From Arthrobacter woluwensis (GTDB lineage Bacteria > Actinomycetota > Actinomycetes > Actinomycetales > Micrococcaceae): a stretch of 64,000 nucleotides of DNA. A model generated the notes under the pieces. It ran no database searches and was not told the DNA's origin. It saw only the letters and a program-made list of their open reading frames with translations. Every line of letters begins with the position of its first letter. The first letter of the stretch is position 1. Below, one piece after another: positions 32,903 through 41,316 of the stretch. The translations under genes were made by a program, and so were the position numbers. The stretch spans positions 1,488,001 through 1,552,000 of the forward strand of contig NZ_FNSN01000003.1 of the NCBI RefSeq assembly GCF_900105345.1, read 5' to 3'.

Positions 32903-33913
32903 GTGCAGTCCCGAAAGAACGTGCAGTTCCGTAAGACGACCTTGTCCCTGACCGCGCTGTCCGGCGTCGTCCTCCTCGGCGTCGCCGCCTGCTCCACCCC
33001 CGGCAGCAGCGCCGCGGGCACGGAGAGCGCCAAGTCCGGTGAGATCACCGTCGTCGCGTCCACGAGCGCCTACGGCAGCCTCGTCAAGGCCATCGGCGGC
33101 GACAAGGTGACAGTCGAATCGATCGTCTCCAAGATCAGCCAGGACCCCCACTCCTACGAGGCCACGGCGCAGGATCGCCTCAAGGTCTCCAAGGCCGGTC
33201 TCGTCGTGGTGAACGGCGGAGGCTATGACAGCTTCATGGACGGCATGGTGGCCGACGCCAAGCTCGACCCTGCCAATGTCATCAACGCGGTGACCGTCTC
33301 CGGCCTCCAGCAGGAGAGCGCCGAGAGCCCGGCTCCGAGCGCCTCCGCGGCGGACGACCACGGGCACGATCATGACCACGGCTCCTTCAACGAGCACGTC
33401 TGGTACAACTTCCCGGCCATGCAGAAGGTCGCGGCCCAGGTGGAGCAGCGGCTGAGCGCGCTGGCCCCGGCGTCGGCGGCGGAGTTCAAGCACAACGCGG
33501 ACGCCTTCACCTCCCGCCTCGGCGACTACCAGCAGACCCTGGAGAAACTGACGAAGGGCAGCCATGTGGATGTGGCGGTCACCGAGCCGGTGCCGCTCTA
33601 CCTCCTTGAGGCGGCGGGCCTGCACAACGTCACCCCGGAGGAGTTCACGAGCGCCGTGGAGGAGGGTCATGACGTCCCGGCCTCCGTGCTCGACGAGACT
33701 CTCAAGCTCTTCTCCTCGAAGAAGGCCGCCTTCCTCGCCTACAACGAGCAGACCTCCGGCCCGCAGACCGAAGCGGTGAAGAAGGCCGCCACGGACGCCG
33801 GAGCGCCGGTCGTGTCCTTCACGGAGACCCTCCCGGACGGCAAGGACTACCTGAGCTGGATGTCGGACAACGTGAACGCCGTCCAGAAGGCCGTGGAGAA
33901 GGTCCGGGGCTAA
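32903..33913 (+). CDS. znuA: Zinc ABC transporter substrate-binding lipoprotein
   Basis: A 336-residue exported protein of cluster A-I (ZnuA/TroA type). Its lipobox ends GVAAC, and a short acidic, His-rich loop (DDHGHDHDHGSF, about 150-161) is characteristic of zinc-binding members. The conserved His sites fall in DPHSYEAT and NEHVWYNFPAM. GTG 32903 is preferred because AGAGG lies 5 nt upstream; a GTG at 32897 is also in frame. First gene of the Zur-box operon. Mn binding is less likely given the His loop. Confidence 0.9.
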   Translation: MQSRKNVQFRKTTLSLTALSGVVLLGVAACSTPGSSAAGTESAKSGEITVVASTSAYGSLVKAIGGDKVTVESIVSKISQDPHSYEATAQDRLKVSKAGLVVVNGGGYDSFMDGMVADAKLDPANVINAVTVSGLQQESAESPAPSASAADDHGHDHDHGSFNEHVWYNFPAMQKVAAQVEQRLSALAPASAAEFKHNADAFTSRLGDYQQTLEKLTKGSHVDVAVTEPVPLYLLEAAGLHNVTPEEFTSAVEEGHDVPASVLDETLKLFSSKKAAFLAYNEQTSGPQTEAVKKAATDAGAPVVSFTETLPDGKDYLSWMSDNVNAVQKAVEKVRG

Positions 33914-33967
33914 AGTGAGAGTGGTGCGCCGCTGCGCACCCTCCATCGTCCCGTGCTCAGGGAGAAC

Positions 33968-34771
33968 ATGAACGAGAAAACGATGCACCCGGCCCCGGCC
34001 TCCCTGATGTCACTCAGGGGGGCCGGGCTCGGCTTCGGTCAGCGCGTCCTCTGGGAGGACCTGGACCTGGACCTCAAGGCGGGCGAATTCCTCGCCGTCC
34101 TCGGCGCCAACGGCAGCGGCAAGAGCTCGCTGCTCCGCGTCCTGCTGGGGCTCCTCCCGCTGACCGCCGGAACGCTGGAGAGCCGGGTCCCCAAGGAACG
34201 CGTGGGCTACGTGCCCCAGCAGAAGTCCTTCGCCCCGGACACCGCCCTGCGGGCGCGAGATCTCGTGGCGCTCGGCGTCGACGGGCACCGCTGGGGCGTC
34301 CGGCTGGAACGGCGCGGAGTCCATCGCAAGGTCGATGAGCTGCTCGCCCACGTCGGGGCCTCCGACTACGCCAAAGTCCCGGTGGGCCAGCTCTCCGGCG
34401 GCGAACAGCAGCGCCTGAGGATCGCGCAGGCGCTCGCCGCGGATCCCGCCATCCTGCTCTGTGACGAGCCGCTGCTCTCCCTGGACCCGCGCCACCAGAA
34501 CATCGTGAGCGAACTGGTCAACCGTCAGTGCCGTGATGAGGGCTCCGCCGTGGTGTTCGTGACCCACGAACTCAACCCTGTGCTGCCCTATGTGGACAAG
34601 GTTCTTTACCTGGCCGGAGGACGATTCTGCATCGGCACCCCTGACGAGGTCATGAACACCGAGACCCTGTCCGAGCTGTACCAGGGTCATGTGGAAGTGA
34701 TCCGGTCCGGCGACCGGCTGATGGTCTCGGGCATCCCCGAACAGGTGCACCACGAACAGGAGAGCGAGTAA
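33968..34771 (+). CDS. znuC: Zinc ABC transporter ATP-binding protein
   Basis: A 267-residue ABC ATPase that energises zinc uptake with the flanking ZnuA and ZnuB. Walker A GANGSGKSS (about 46-54), signature QLSGGEQQRLRIAQA, Walker B LLCDEPLLSLDP and H-loop FVTHELNPV are complete. ATG 33968 follows AGGGAG. The next gene begins directly after its stop. Confidence 0.92.
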   Translation: MNEKTMHPAPASLMSLRGAGLGFGQRVLWEDLDLDLKAGEFLAVLGANGSGKSSLLRVLLGLLPLTAGTLESRVPKERVGYVPQQKSFAPDTALRARDLVALGVDGHRWGVRLERRGVHRKVDELLAHVGASDYAKVPVGQLSGGEQQRLRIAQALAADPAILLCDEPLLSLDPRHQNIVSELVNRQCRDEGSAVVFVTHELNPVLPYVDKVLYLAGGRFCIGTPDEVMNTETLSELYQGHVEVIRSGDRLMVSGIPEQVHHEQESE

Positions 34772-35656
34772 GTGGACTTCAACTCCGTTCTGAGCGCCAT
34801 CTTCAACTTCGAGAACTACGGCGAACTGCTGGCCCTGCTCCAGAACTCCCTCTGGGCCGGGGCGGTCCTGGGTGTGCTCGGTGGGCTGGTCGGCGTGTTC
34901 GTGGTCAAGCGGGACCTCTCCTTCGCAGTGCACGGCATCTCCGAGCTGTCCTTCGCCGGCGCCTCCTTCGCCCTGCTGATCGGGGCGGACGTGGTGTTCG
35001 GCTCGCTGCTCGGCTCCGTGGCCGCGGCCCTGCTCCTGGGCGTGATGGGTCTGAGAGCCCGCGAGAAGAACTCCCTCATCGGGGTGCTCATGCCCTTCGG
35101 GCTCGGCCTCGGCATCCTGTTCCTCTCGCTCTACGAAGGCCGAGCAGCGAACAAGTTCTCCCTGCTCACGGGGCAGATCGTCTCCGTGGACGCCGTGCAG
35201 CTCCAGATGCTCGCCGTGACCGCCGCCCTCGTGATGGTGGCGCTCGTGGTGCTGTGGCGGCCGCTCAACTTCGCCAGTGACGACCCCGAGGTGGCCGAGG
35301 CCCGTGGCGTGCCGGTCAAGGGCTTGTCCATGGCCTTCATGCTGATCCTCGGCGTCTCCGTGGCCCTGTCCATCCAGGTGGTGGGCGCTCTGCTGGTCCT
35401 GGCCCTGCTCATCACCCCGGCGGCCGCCGCCTTCAAGGTCACGGGTTCCCCGGCGCTCGTGGTGCTGCTGAGCGTCGTCTTCGCCACGACCTCCACCGTG
35501 GGCGGCATCCTCCTGGCTCTGGCCGGGCGCATCCCGATCAGCCCCTACGTCACGACCATCTCGTTCCTCATCTATCTCGTGTGCTGGGGCATCGGGTCCT
35601 GGCGCAAACGGAAGGGCCGCAACGGGCGCCGCGTCGAGGTCGAGGCACGTGCCTGA
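34772..35656 (+). CDS. znuB: Zinc ABC transporter permease
   Basis: A 294-residue ABC-3 type permease with seven to nine helices. Conserved parts include GISELSFAGASFALLIG, LLVLALLITPAAAAFKVTG and the C-terminal PISPYVTTISFLIYL. GTG start with no gap after znuC. Its last 8 nt overlap the MFS start, tying that gene to the zinc operon. Confidence 0.92.
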   Translation: MDFNSVLSAIFNFENYGELLALLQNSLWAGAVLGVLGGLVGVFVVKRDLSFAVHGISELSFAGASFALLIGADVVFGSLLGSVAAALLLGVMGLRAREKNSLIGVLMPFGLGLGILFLSLYEGRAANKFSLLTGQIVSVDAVQLQMLAVTAALVMVALVVLWRPLNFASDDPEVAEARGVPVKGLSMAFMLILGVSVALSIQVVGALLVLALLITPAAAAFKVTGSPALVVLLSVVFATTSTVGGILLALAGRIPISPYVTTISFLIYLVCWGIGSWRKRKGRNGRRVEVEARA

Positions 35657-36962
35657 GCCGTCGGCGGCCCCGGCCCGCACGCTGACGGACGACGGCGACC
35701 GGGCGCGCGTGCAGCGGCGGACCCTCGCCGTCGTCGTGATCAGTCAGGTCCTGGGCGGCGCGGGGCTCGCGGCCGGCATCACGGTGGGCGCTCTTCTGGC
35801 GCAGGAGATGCTCGGCAGCGACGGCGTCGCCGGGCTGCCGACGGCGCTCTTCACCCTGGGTTCCGCCCTGGCGGCCTACCTGGTGGGCCGGACGACGCAG
35901 CGCTTCGGCCGGAGGCCCGGGCTGGCGTTCGGCTTCGGCGCGGGCGCCCTGGGCGCGGCCGGCGTGGTGCTGGCCGCGATCCTGTGGAACCCGGTGCTGC
36001 TCTTCGTCTCACTGTTCCTGTACGGCGGCGGCTCCGCCACGAACCTCCAGGCCCGTTACGCCGGGACCGATCTGGCGACCGCCGATCAGCGCGGCCGGGC
36101 CGTGAGCATCGCCCTGGTGTCCACCACCCTGGGCGCGGTGGCGGGTCCCAACCTGGTGGAGCCGCTCGGCACGCTGGCCGGGTCCTGGGGGCTGCCGGTC
36201 CTCTCGGGTCCGTTCCTGCTGGCCGCGGTGGCCTATGCGGCGGCCGGCCTCGTGCTCTGGGTCCTGCTGAGGCCCGATCCGTACCGCCTGGCCCACCAGC
36301 TGCGGCGGGAGGCGGAGGACGCGGCGGTTCCGGAGGACGCGGAGTCGCCGACGCCGGGCGCCGCGGGAGCGGCGCCGGAGAAGAAGCCCGCGCGCCACGG
36401 CGTCGCTCTGGCCGCGCTCATCATGGTGCTCACCCAGGTGACCATGACCGCGATCATGACCATGACCCCGGTGCACATGCGGGCGCACCACCACGGTCTG
36501 GGTGAGGTCGGGCTCGTGATCGGCGTCCACATCGGCGCGATGTACCTGCCGTCGCTCGTCACGGGCTGGCTCGTCGACCGGATCGGCAGGGTCTGGATGG
36601 CGTGCGCCGGCGGGCTCGTGCTGGTGGCGTCGGCCGTCCTGGCGACGCTCGCCCCGAGTGACTCCCTGGGGCTGCTCCTGCTCGCGCTGGCCTTGCTGGG
36701 TCTCGGCTGGAACTTCGGCCTCATCACGGCGACCGCTCTGCTGGTGGACGCCACCGAGCCGGACAGCCGCGCACGGGTGCAGGGCGGCGTCGACGTTCTG
36801 GTCGCCTTGTCAGGAGCAGGCGGAAGCGCGATGGCCGGTGTGGTGATGGCTGCGGGGGATTACTCCGCTGTCACGATCGCGGGCGGGGTGCTGGCCCTCC
36901 TGCTCATCCCTGTGGTGCTGTGGTCCCAGAGGACTGGGAGCATTCGGCGCACAACCCCATGA
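35649..36962 (+). CDS. Major facilitator transporter in the zinc operon
   Basis: A 437-residue MFS protein with 12 helices in two halves joined by a charged loop (about 215-245). MFS motif A-like GRTTQRFGRRPGLAFGFGAG follows helix 2, and a second copy (LVDRIGRVWMACAGG) lies in the other half. No substrate is evident. GTG 35649 lies inside znuB, and the 3' end overlaps zur on the other strand by 59 nt. Placement suggests a zinc-related role such as export of a zinc chelator or drug; this is inference. Confidence 0.82.
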   Translation: MPEPSAAPARTLTDDGDRARVQRRTLAVVVISQVLGGAGLAAGITVGALLAQEMLGSDGVAGLPTALFTLGSALAAYLVGRTTQRFGRRPGLAFGFGAGALGAAGVVLAAILWNPVLLFVSLFLYGGGSATNLQARYAGTDLATADQRGRAVSIALVSTTLGAVAGPNLVEPLGTLAGSWGLPVLSGPFLLAAVAYAAAGLVLWVLLRPDPYRLAHQLRREAEDAAVPEDAESPTPGAAGAAPEKKPARHGVALAALIMVLTQVTMTAIMTMTPVHMRAHHHGLGEVGLVIGVHIGAMYLPSLVTGWLVDRIGRVWMACAGGLVLVASAVLATLAPSDSLGLLLLALALLGLGWNFGLITATALLVDATEPDSRARVQGGVDVLVALSGAGGSAMAGVVMAAGDYSAVTIAGGVLALLLIPVVLWSQRTGSIRRTTP

Positions 36963-37341
36963 TCTCGACCGTGTGAGTGACGGCGGTGAAGCCGTGCTCG
37001 GCGGCCATCTTCGCGGCCCAGGCCTCGACGGCGGGCGCCTCGATCTCCACGGCCTTGCCGCAGCGGCGGCAGAGCAGGTGGTGGTGATGGCTGTCGGCCT
37101 CGCAGCGGCGGTAGACGGCTTCGCCGTCGGTGCTGCGGAGGACGTCGACGGCGCCCTCATCCGCCATGGACTGCAGGATGCGGTAGGTGGTGGCCAGGGA
37201 GACGGACACGCCGGAGTCCTGCAGGGAACGGTGGAGCTCCTGCGTGCTGACGAAGTCCTCTAGTTGGTCCAGGGCGGCGTCCACTGCGAGACGCTGTTTG
37301 GTCACCCTCGTCTGCACGCGGGCCTCTGAACTCTGCTCCAC
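36904..37341 (-). CDS. zur: Zinc uptake regulator of the Fur family
   Basis: A 145-residue Fur-type repressor: N-terminal winged helix (TKQRLAVDAALDQL, LATTYRILQSMADEG), His cluster and first zinc Cys pair (DSHHHHLLCRRCGKAVEIE) and second Cys pair (GLCAECSQ). Facing a znu operon with a Zur-like box, it is most likely zinc-responsive. GTG 37341 has AGGAG upstream; longer readings have no support. Its last 59 nt lie antisense to the end of the MFS gene. Confidence 0.9.
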   Translation of the reverse strand: MEQSSEARVQTRVTKQRLAVDAALDQLEDFVSTQELHRSLQDSGVSVSLATTYRILQSMADEGAVDVLRSTDGEAVYRRCEADSHHHHLLCRRCGKAVEIEAPAVEAWAAKMAAEHGFTAVTHTVEIMGLCAECSQSSGTTAPQG

Positions 37342-37517
37342 GACTACTCTCCTGGTTGTCCTGTCCTGAACATTCAGTTTAACAAGGAGCAGGCGGGGAT
37401 TAGTCCCATCGGACCCCGGGGCGGTGAGAGGTTCGCCTCGGGCGTTCGGCACAGGGTGTCCGGCTGAGGGGGAATGGCAACAATCGGGTTCCCAGCACAC
37501 CACGGTGGTTCACGCAG

Positions 37518-37523
37518 TAGGCT
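37518..37523 (+). promoter_or_regulatory. -10-like box of the aldo/keto reductase gene (TAGGCT)
   Basis: TAGGCT lies 8 nt before ATG 37532. There is no Shine-Dalgarno sequence, consistent with a leaderless mRNA. Confidence 0.4.
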
Positions 37524-37531
37524 TCACTGCC

Positions 37532-38365
37532 ATGGCCGCTTTGAAAACCGTCACGCTGTCCGATGGCACCGTTCTGCCTGCGCTGGGTCAGGGCACCTGG
37601 TTCGTGGGGGACGACCCCTGGCGCCGCGACGCCGAGATCGCCACGCTGCGGGAGGGGATCGACCTCGGCCTGACCCTGGTGGACACGGCGGAGATGTATG
37701 GCGACGGGCGCTCGGAGGACCTGGTGGGGGAGGCCATCGCCCCGGTCCGGGACCGGGTGTACTTGGTGGACAAAGTCCTTCCCTGCAACGCCTCGCGGCG
37801 AGGGACCGTGCAGGCCTGCGAACGGTCCCTCGAGGTGCTCGGAACCGACTGGATCGATCTGTACCTGCTCCACTGGCCCGGCTCCCACCCGGTGGAGGAG
37901 ACCGTCGAAGGTTTCGAGGAGCTGATCCGGCGCGGGCTGATCGGCGCGTGGGGGATCAGCAACTTCGACGCCGACGCGCTGGACCGCTTCCCGAGCGCCC
38001 CCGCGGTGAACCAGGTGCTCTACAACCCCTCGCGGCGCGGCCCCGAGTTCGACCTGTTCCCGGCGCAGGCGCGGCTCTCCAGCCCGGTGAAGACGATGGC
38101 GTACTCGCCGATCGAACAGGGCCGTCTGCTGGACGACCCCACGCTCGGGGACATCGCGGAGGAACGCGGCGTGAGTGTGGCGCAGGTGCTCCTCGCCTGG
38201 GCGATCCGCTCCGGGGACGTCATCGCCATCCCGAAGGCGTCCACTGTCGAGCATGTCCGTGACAATGCGGCCGCCGCCGGTCTGGAGCTCAGTGCCGCCG
38301 AACTGGGCCGCATCGACGCCGCGTTCCCGGCTCCCACCCGCAAGGTTCCGCTGGAGATGCTGTGA
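37532..38365 (+). CDS. Aldo/keto reductase
   Basis: A 277-residue NAD(P)H-dependent TIM-barrel enzyme. DTAEMYGDGRSEDLVG carries the catalytic Asp and Tyr, KVLPCNA the catalytic Lys, and LYLLHWPGSHP the His. The C-terminal VIAIPKASTVEHVRDNAAA is the cofactor phosphate site. It reduces an aldehyde or ketone; the substrate is not predictable. I start at ATG 37532 because the core begins directly after it. It stands alone between zur and the metallo-hydrolase gene. Confidence 0.88.
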   Translation: MAALKTVTLSDGTVLPALGQGTWFVGDDPWRRDAEIATLREGIDLGLTLVDTAEMYGDGRSEDLVGEAIAPVRDRVYLVDKVLPCNASRRGTVQACERSLEVLGTDWIDLYLLHWPGSHPVEETVEGFEELIRRGLIGAWGISNFDADALDRFPSAPAVNQVLYNPSRRGPEFDLFPAQARLSSPVKTMAYSPIEQGRLLDDPTLGDIAEERGVSVAQVLLAWAIRSGDVIAIPKASTVEHVRDNAAAAGLELSAAELGRIDAAFPAPTRKVPLEML

Positions 38366-38404
38366 GGGTGCCGGATTCGCCGATGCCGTGACAGCCTGCA
38401 GGCG

Positions 38405-38410
38405 TACCCT
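38405..38410 (+). promoter_or_regulatory. -10-like box of the metallo-hydrolase gene (TACCCT)
   Basis: TACCCT lies 6 nt before ATG 38417, another candidate leaderless start. Confidence 0.3.
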
Positions 38411-38416
38411 GAGGTC

Positions 38417-39103
38417 ATGCAGCTGACCAAGTACACCCATTCCTGCGTCCGCCTCGACAAGGAGACCCCTGAGGGGCCCCGCACCCTGGTCATCGATCCG
38501 GGGTCGTTCTCGGAGACCGGACCCGCTCTCGAGGGGGCCCACGCCATCCTCATCACCCACGAGCACGCGGACCACGTGGACGTGCCGGCCGTCGTCTCGG
38601 CGCTCGTGAGTTCGCCGGACCTGGTCGTGTATGCGCCGGCCGGGATCGCGGGAACCTTGCGGCAGGAGGCCGCGGCAGCGGGCGCCGCCGACCCGGACGG
38701 CCGGGTGCACGACGCCGGGGACGGACTCGACGTCGTCGTGGCCGGTTACTCGGTGCGGGGCTTCGGCAGTCAGCACGCGCTCATCCACCCGCTCGTGCCG
38801 CTCGTGGCCAACACCGGATACCTCGTGGACGGGACGCTGTTCCACCCGGGTGACAGCTTCACGGTGCCGTCAGGGGTCGAGGTGGACACGCTGCTCGTGC
38901 CGGTGCACGCGCCGTGGTCCAAGATCCAGGAAGTGGTCGACTTCGTCATCAGCGTCCGGGCACGCCGTGCGTTCAACATCCACGAGGCGCTGCTCAACCC
39001 CGCGGGCCTGTCCATGCTGGAGGGCCATGTCACCCGGCTGGGCGGCCTCTACGGCACGAGCTACGAGCACCTCGATCCGGGAGACACTCGCGACCTCGGA
39101 TAA
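38417..39103 (+). CDS. UlaG-like metallo-beta-lactamase-fold hydrolase
   Basis: A 228-residue protein of the MBL superfamily. The metal motif is THEHADHVD (HxHxDH), and further ligands are likely at VLHPGDSF-like LFHPGDSF and NIHEAL. The short length and N-terminus (TKYTHSCVRLD) resemble UlaG/YtkL-type hydrolases of L-ascorbate-6-phosphate or unknown lactones. A palindrome follows between it and the convergent cysteine desulfhydrase gene. Confidence 0.82.
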   Translation: MQLTKYTHSCVRLDKETPEGPRTLVIDPGSFSETGPALEGAHAILITHEHADHVDVPAVVSALVSSPDLVVYAPAGIAGTLRQEAAAAGAADPDGRVHDAGDGLDVVVAGYSVRGFGSQHALIHPLVPLVANTGYLVDGTLFHPGDSFTVPSGVEVDTLLVPVHAPWSKIQEVVDFVISVRARRAFNIHEALLNPAGLSMLEGHVTRLGGLYGTSYEHLDPGDTRDLG

Positions 39104-39115
39104 GAACTGTCCTCC

Positions 39116-39176
39116 GTTGTGTGCTCAGTAGATGCGGGTGATCCCGCCTGGAACCCGCAACTACTGAGCACACAAC
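39116..39176. repeat. Long intergenic palindrome, copy 2
   Basis: 24-bp arms (left begins GTTGTGTGCTCAGTAGATGC) with one mismatch around a 13-nt loop. The arms match copy 1 (25407-25467) in GTGCTCAGT and TGCGGGT and differ at positions where both arms changed together. A further half copy (CACTGAGCACGCAACGGG) follows at about 39179-39196. It lies between convergent genes. Confidence 0.78.
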
Positions 39177-39217
39177 AACCACTGAGCACGCAACGGGAGG
39201 GACGGCGCCCCTGCGGA

Positions 39218-40327
39218 TCATTCCGCGAACGGCTCCCACACCCCCGTGTCGAGGAAGCGTTCGATCGTGCGCTCGTGCGGCGAAGGGTCCAGGCCCTTGC
39301 CGGCGAGCCACGCGTCGCTCTGGTGGCTGCAGGCGTAGCGGTTCCCCGGGTCGCACATGAGAGTCACCACGCTGCCCTGTTCGCCGCGCGCGACCATGCC
39401 GGCGATGAGCTGCCACACGCCCCAGAGGTTCGTGCCCGTGGAGGGGCCGGCGTCGAGGTTCGCGTAGCGCTTGAGGTGACGCATCGCCGCGATGGACGCC
39501 GCGTCCGGGATCGGGATCATGGCATCGATGACGGCCGGGACGAAGCTCGGTTCCACGCGCGGACGGCCGATCCCCTCGATGCGGGACGGCATCCCGGTGG
39601 TGAGCTCCGGATCCCCGTCCCGCCAGGAGGGGTAGAACGCGGAGTTCTCCGGGTCCACCACGGCGAGCTTCGACGGGTGCCGGTGGTACCGCAGGTAGCG
39701 CCCGATCGTGGCGCTCGTGCCGCCGGTCCCGGCGCCCACGACGATCCATTCCGGGACCGGATGCTTCTCCCGCGACATCTGCTGGAAGATCGATTCGGCG
39801 ATGTTGTTGTTGCCGCGCCAGTCGGTGGCCCGTTCGGCGTAGGTGAACTGATCCATGTAGTGGCCGCCGGTGGTCCGGGCGACCTCCTCCGCGGTCGAGT
39901 AGACCTCGCCGGGGTGGTCCACCAGCAGGCACGAGCCGCCGAAGTCCTCGATGAGGCGGATCTTCTCCTCGCTCGTGCTACGCGCCATGACCGCGATGAA
40001 GGGCAGGCCGAGCAGCCGTGCGAAATAGGCTTCGGAGACGGCCGTGCTGCCGCTGCTGGCCTCCACGATGGTGGTCCCCGGCCCGATCCAGCCATTCACC
40101 AGGCCGAAGAGGAAGAGCGAGCGCGCGAGCCGGTGCTTCAGGCTGCCGGAGCGGTGCGTGGATTCATCCTTGATGAACAGCTCGATGCCCCACTGCTCCG
40201 GAAGCGGCACGCTGTACAGGTGGGTGTCGGCGGAACGGTTGGCCTCCGCCGTGATGATCCGGATGGCTTCGTCGGCCCAGGCCCGTTCGCCGGAACGGAC
40301 CACCTGCGGGAAATCTGCTGCGCTCAC
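39218..40327 (-). CDS. PLP-dependent cysteine desulfhydrase / cysteine-synthase-fold protein (Cds1-like)
   Basis: A 369-residue fold-type II PLP enzyme. The cofactor Lys is in [14 protein letters not shown], and phosphate loops are [10 protein letters not shown] and [14 protein letters not shown]. It resembles mycobacterial Cds1, which breaks L-cysteine into sulfide, pyruvate and ammonia, more than CysK or CysM. GTG 40327 is chosen; on the minus strand TAGGCT lies just upstream with no ribosome site. A sulfurtransferase is divergently transcribed, which fits cysteine breakdown. Confidence 0.83.
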   Translation of the reverse strand: MSAADFPQVVRSGERAWADEAIRIITAEANRSADTHLYSVPLPEQWGIELFIKDESTHRSGSLKHRLARSLFLFGLVNGWIGPGTTIVEASSGSTAVSEAYFARLLGLPFIAVMARSTSEEKIRLIEDFGGSCLLVDHPGEVYSTAEEVARTTGGHYMDQFTYAERATDWRGNNNIAESIFQQMSREKHPVPEWIVVGAGTGGTSATIGRYLRYHRHPSKLAVVDPENSAFYPSWRDGDPELTTGMPSRIEGIGRPRVEPSFVPAVIDAMIPIPDAASIAAMRHLKRYANLDAGPSTGTNLWGVWQLIAGMVARGEQGSVVTLMCDPGNRYACSHQSDAWLAGKGLDPSPHERTIERFLDTGVWEPFAE

Positions 40328-40444
40328 GGGCACTAGCCTACTGGGCGGGCGCCTCCTCGTCGGCGTGGCGGACGTGCCTCCGGAATCGGTTCCCGCCCTG
40401 TTCAGCCTGTGGTGGGGTGTTGCCGGAGAGCGCGTCGACGGGCA

Positions 40445-40450
40445 TAGAGT
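40445..40450 (+). promoter_or_regulatory. -10-like box of the sulfurtransferase gene (TAGAGT)
   Basis: TAGAGT lies 7 nt before ATG 40458, with TTGCCG 19 nt further upstream as a possible -35. Confidence 0.4.
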
Positions 40451-40457
40451 GTGCCTC

Positions 40458-41297
40458 ATGGACCAAGAATTCCCCGTGACCATCGCCCCTGCCGACGTCC
40501 ACGATCTGGACCCGGACAAGCTCGTCCTGCTCGACGTCCGGTGGAAGCTGGGCGATCCGCTGGGCCGGGAGAAGTACCTCATGGGCCACCTGCCGGCCGC
40601 CGTGTTCGTGGACATGGAGACCGATCTGGCGGGTCCTGCCAGTCCGGAGGACGGCCGTCACCCGCTGCCCGATCTGGAGAGCTTCCAGGCCGCGGCGCGG
40701 CGCTGGGGCATCAACGACGGCGACACGGTCGTGGTCTATGACAACTCGGGGTCCATGGCGGCCGCGCGTGCCTGGTGGCTGCTGCGAGCGCACGGCCATG
40801 CGGACACGCGCATCCTCGACGGCGGGCTCATGGCCTGGGTCCAGGAGGATTTCCCGATCGAGAAGGACGAAGTGGTCCTCCCCGCGGGGAACGTCACGCT
40901 CCGGCCGCTGGCGGACGACGCCGCGATCACGATCGATCAGGCCGCCGAGTGGCCCGCTGACGGCATCCTCCTGGACGCGCGCGCCGGCGAGCGATTCCGC
41001 GGCGAGACGGAGCCCATCGACCCCCGAGCGGGCCACATCCCGGGCGCGGTCAGCGCACCCACCACTGAGAACGTCGACGAAGATGGGCTGTTCCTCGAGC
41101 CGGAGGCGCTGCGGGAGCGCTTCGCGGGCCTCGGCGTCGAGCCCGGCAGCCGCGTGGCCGTCTACTGCGGTTCCGGCGTCACGGCGGCGCACGAAGTGGC
41201 GGCTCTGGCGCTCGCGGGCATCGACGCCACGCTGTATCCCGGTTCGTTCTCCCAGTGGTCCCACGACGCCTCCCGCGAGGTCGCCACGGGGGAATGA
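40458..41297 (+). CDS. Two-domain rhodanese / 3-mercaptopyruvate sulfurtransferase
   Basis: A 279-residue tandem-rhodanese protein. The N-terminal domain (about 1-140) lacks the active Cys, and the C-terminal domain has the loop YCGSGVTAA with the catalytic Cys at about 236. CGSGVTA loops are usual in the SseA/MST group, which moves sulfur from mercaptopyruvate to thiols. [20 protein letters not shown] near the front is typical. It diverges from the Cds1-like gene, so the two probably handle sulfur released from cysteine. Confidence 0.9.
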   Translation: MDQEFPVTIAPADVHDLDPDKLVLLDVRWKLGDPLGREKYLMGHLPAAVFVDMETDLAGPASPEDGRHPLPDLESFQAAARRWGINDGDTVVVYDNSGSMAAARAWWLLRAHGHADTRILDGGLMAWVQEDFPIEKDEVVLPAGNVTLRPLADDAAITIDQAAEWPADGILLDARAGERFRGETEPIDPRAGHIPGAVSAPTTENVDEDGLFLEPEALRERFAGLGVEPGSRVAVYCGSGVTAAHEVAALALAGIDATLYPGSFSQWSHDASREVATGE

Positions 41298-41316
41298 AGC
41301 GGGCCGGGCGGCTCCG

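Noticed and set aside
39116-39176. Ordinary intrinsic terminator
   Set aside because: There is no U-run on either strand, and the arms match a second copy far away, which better fits a dispersed repeat; a termination role as a by-product is still possible.
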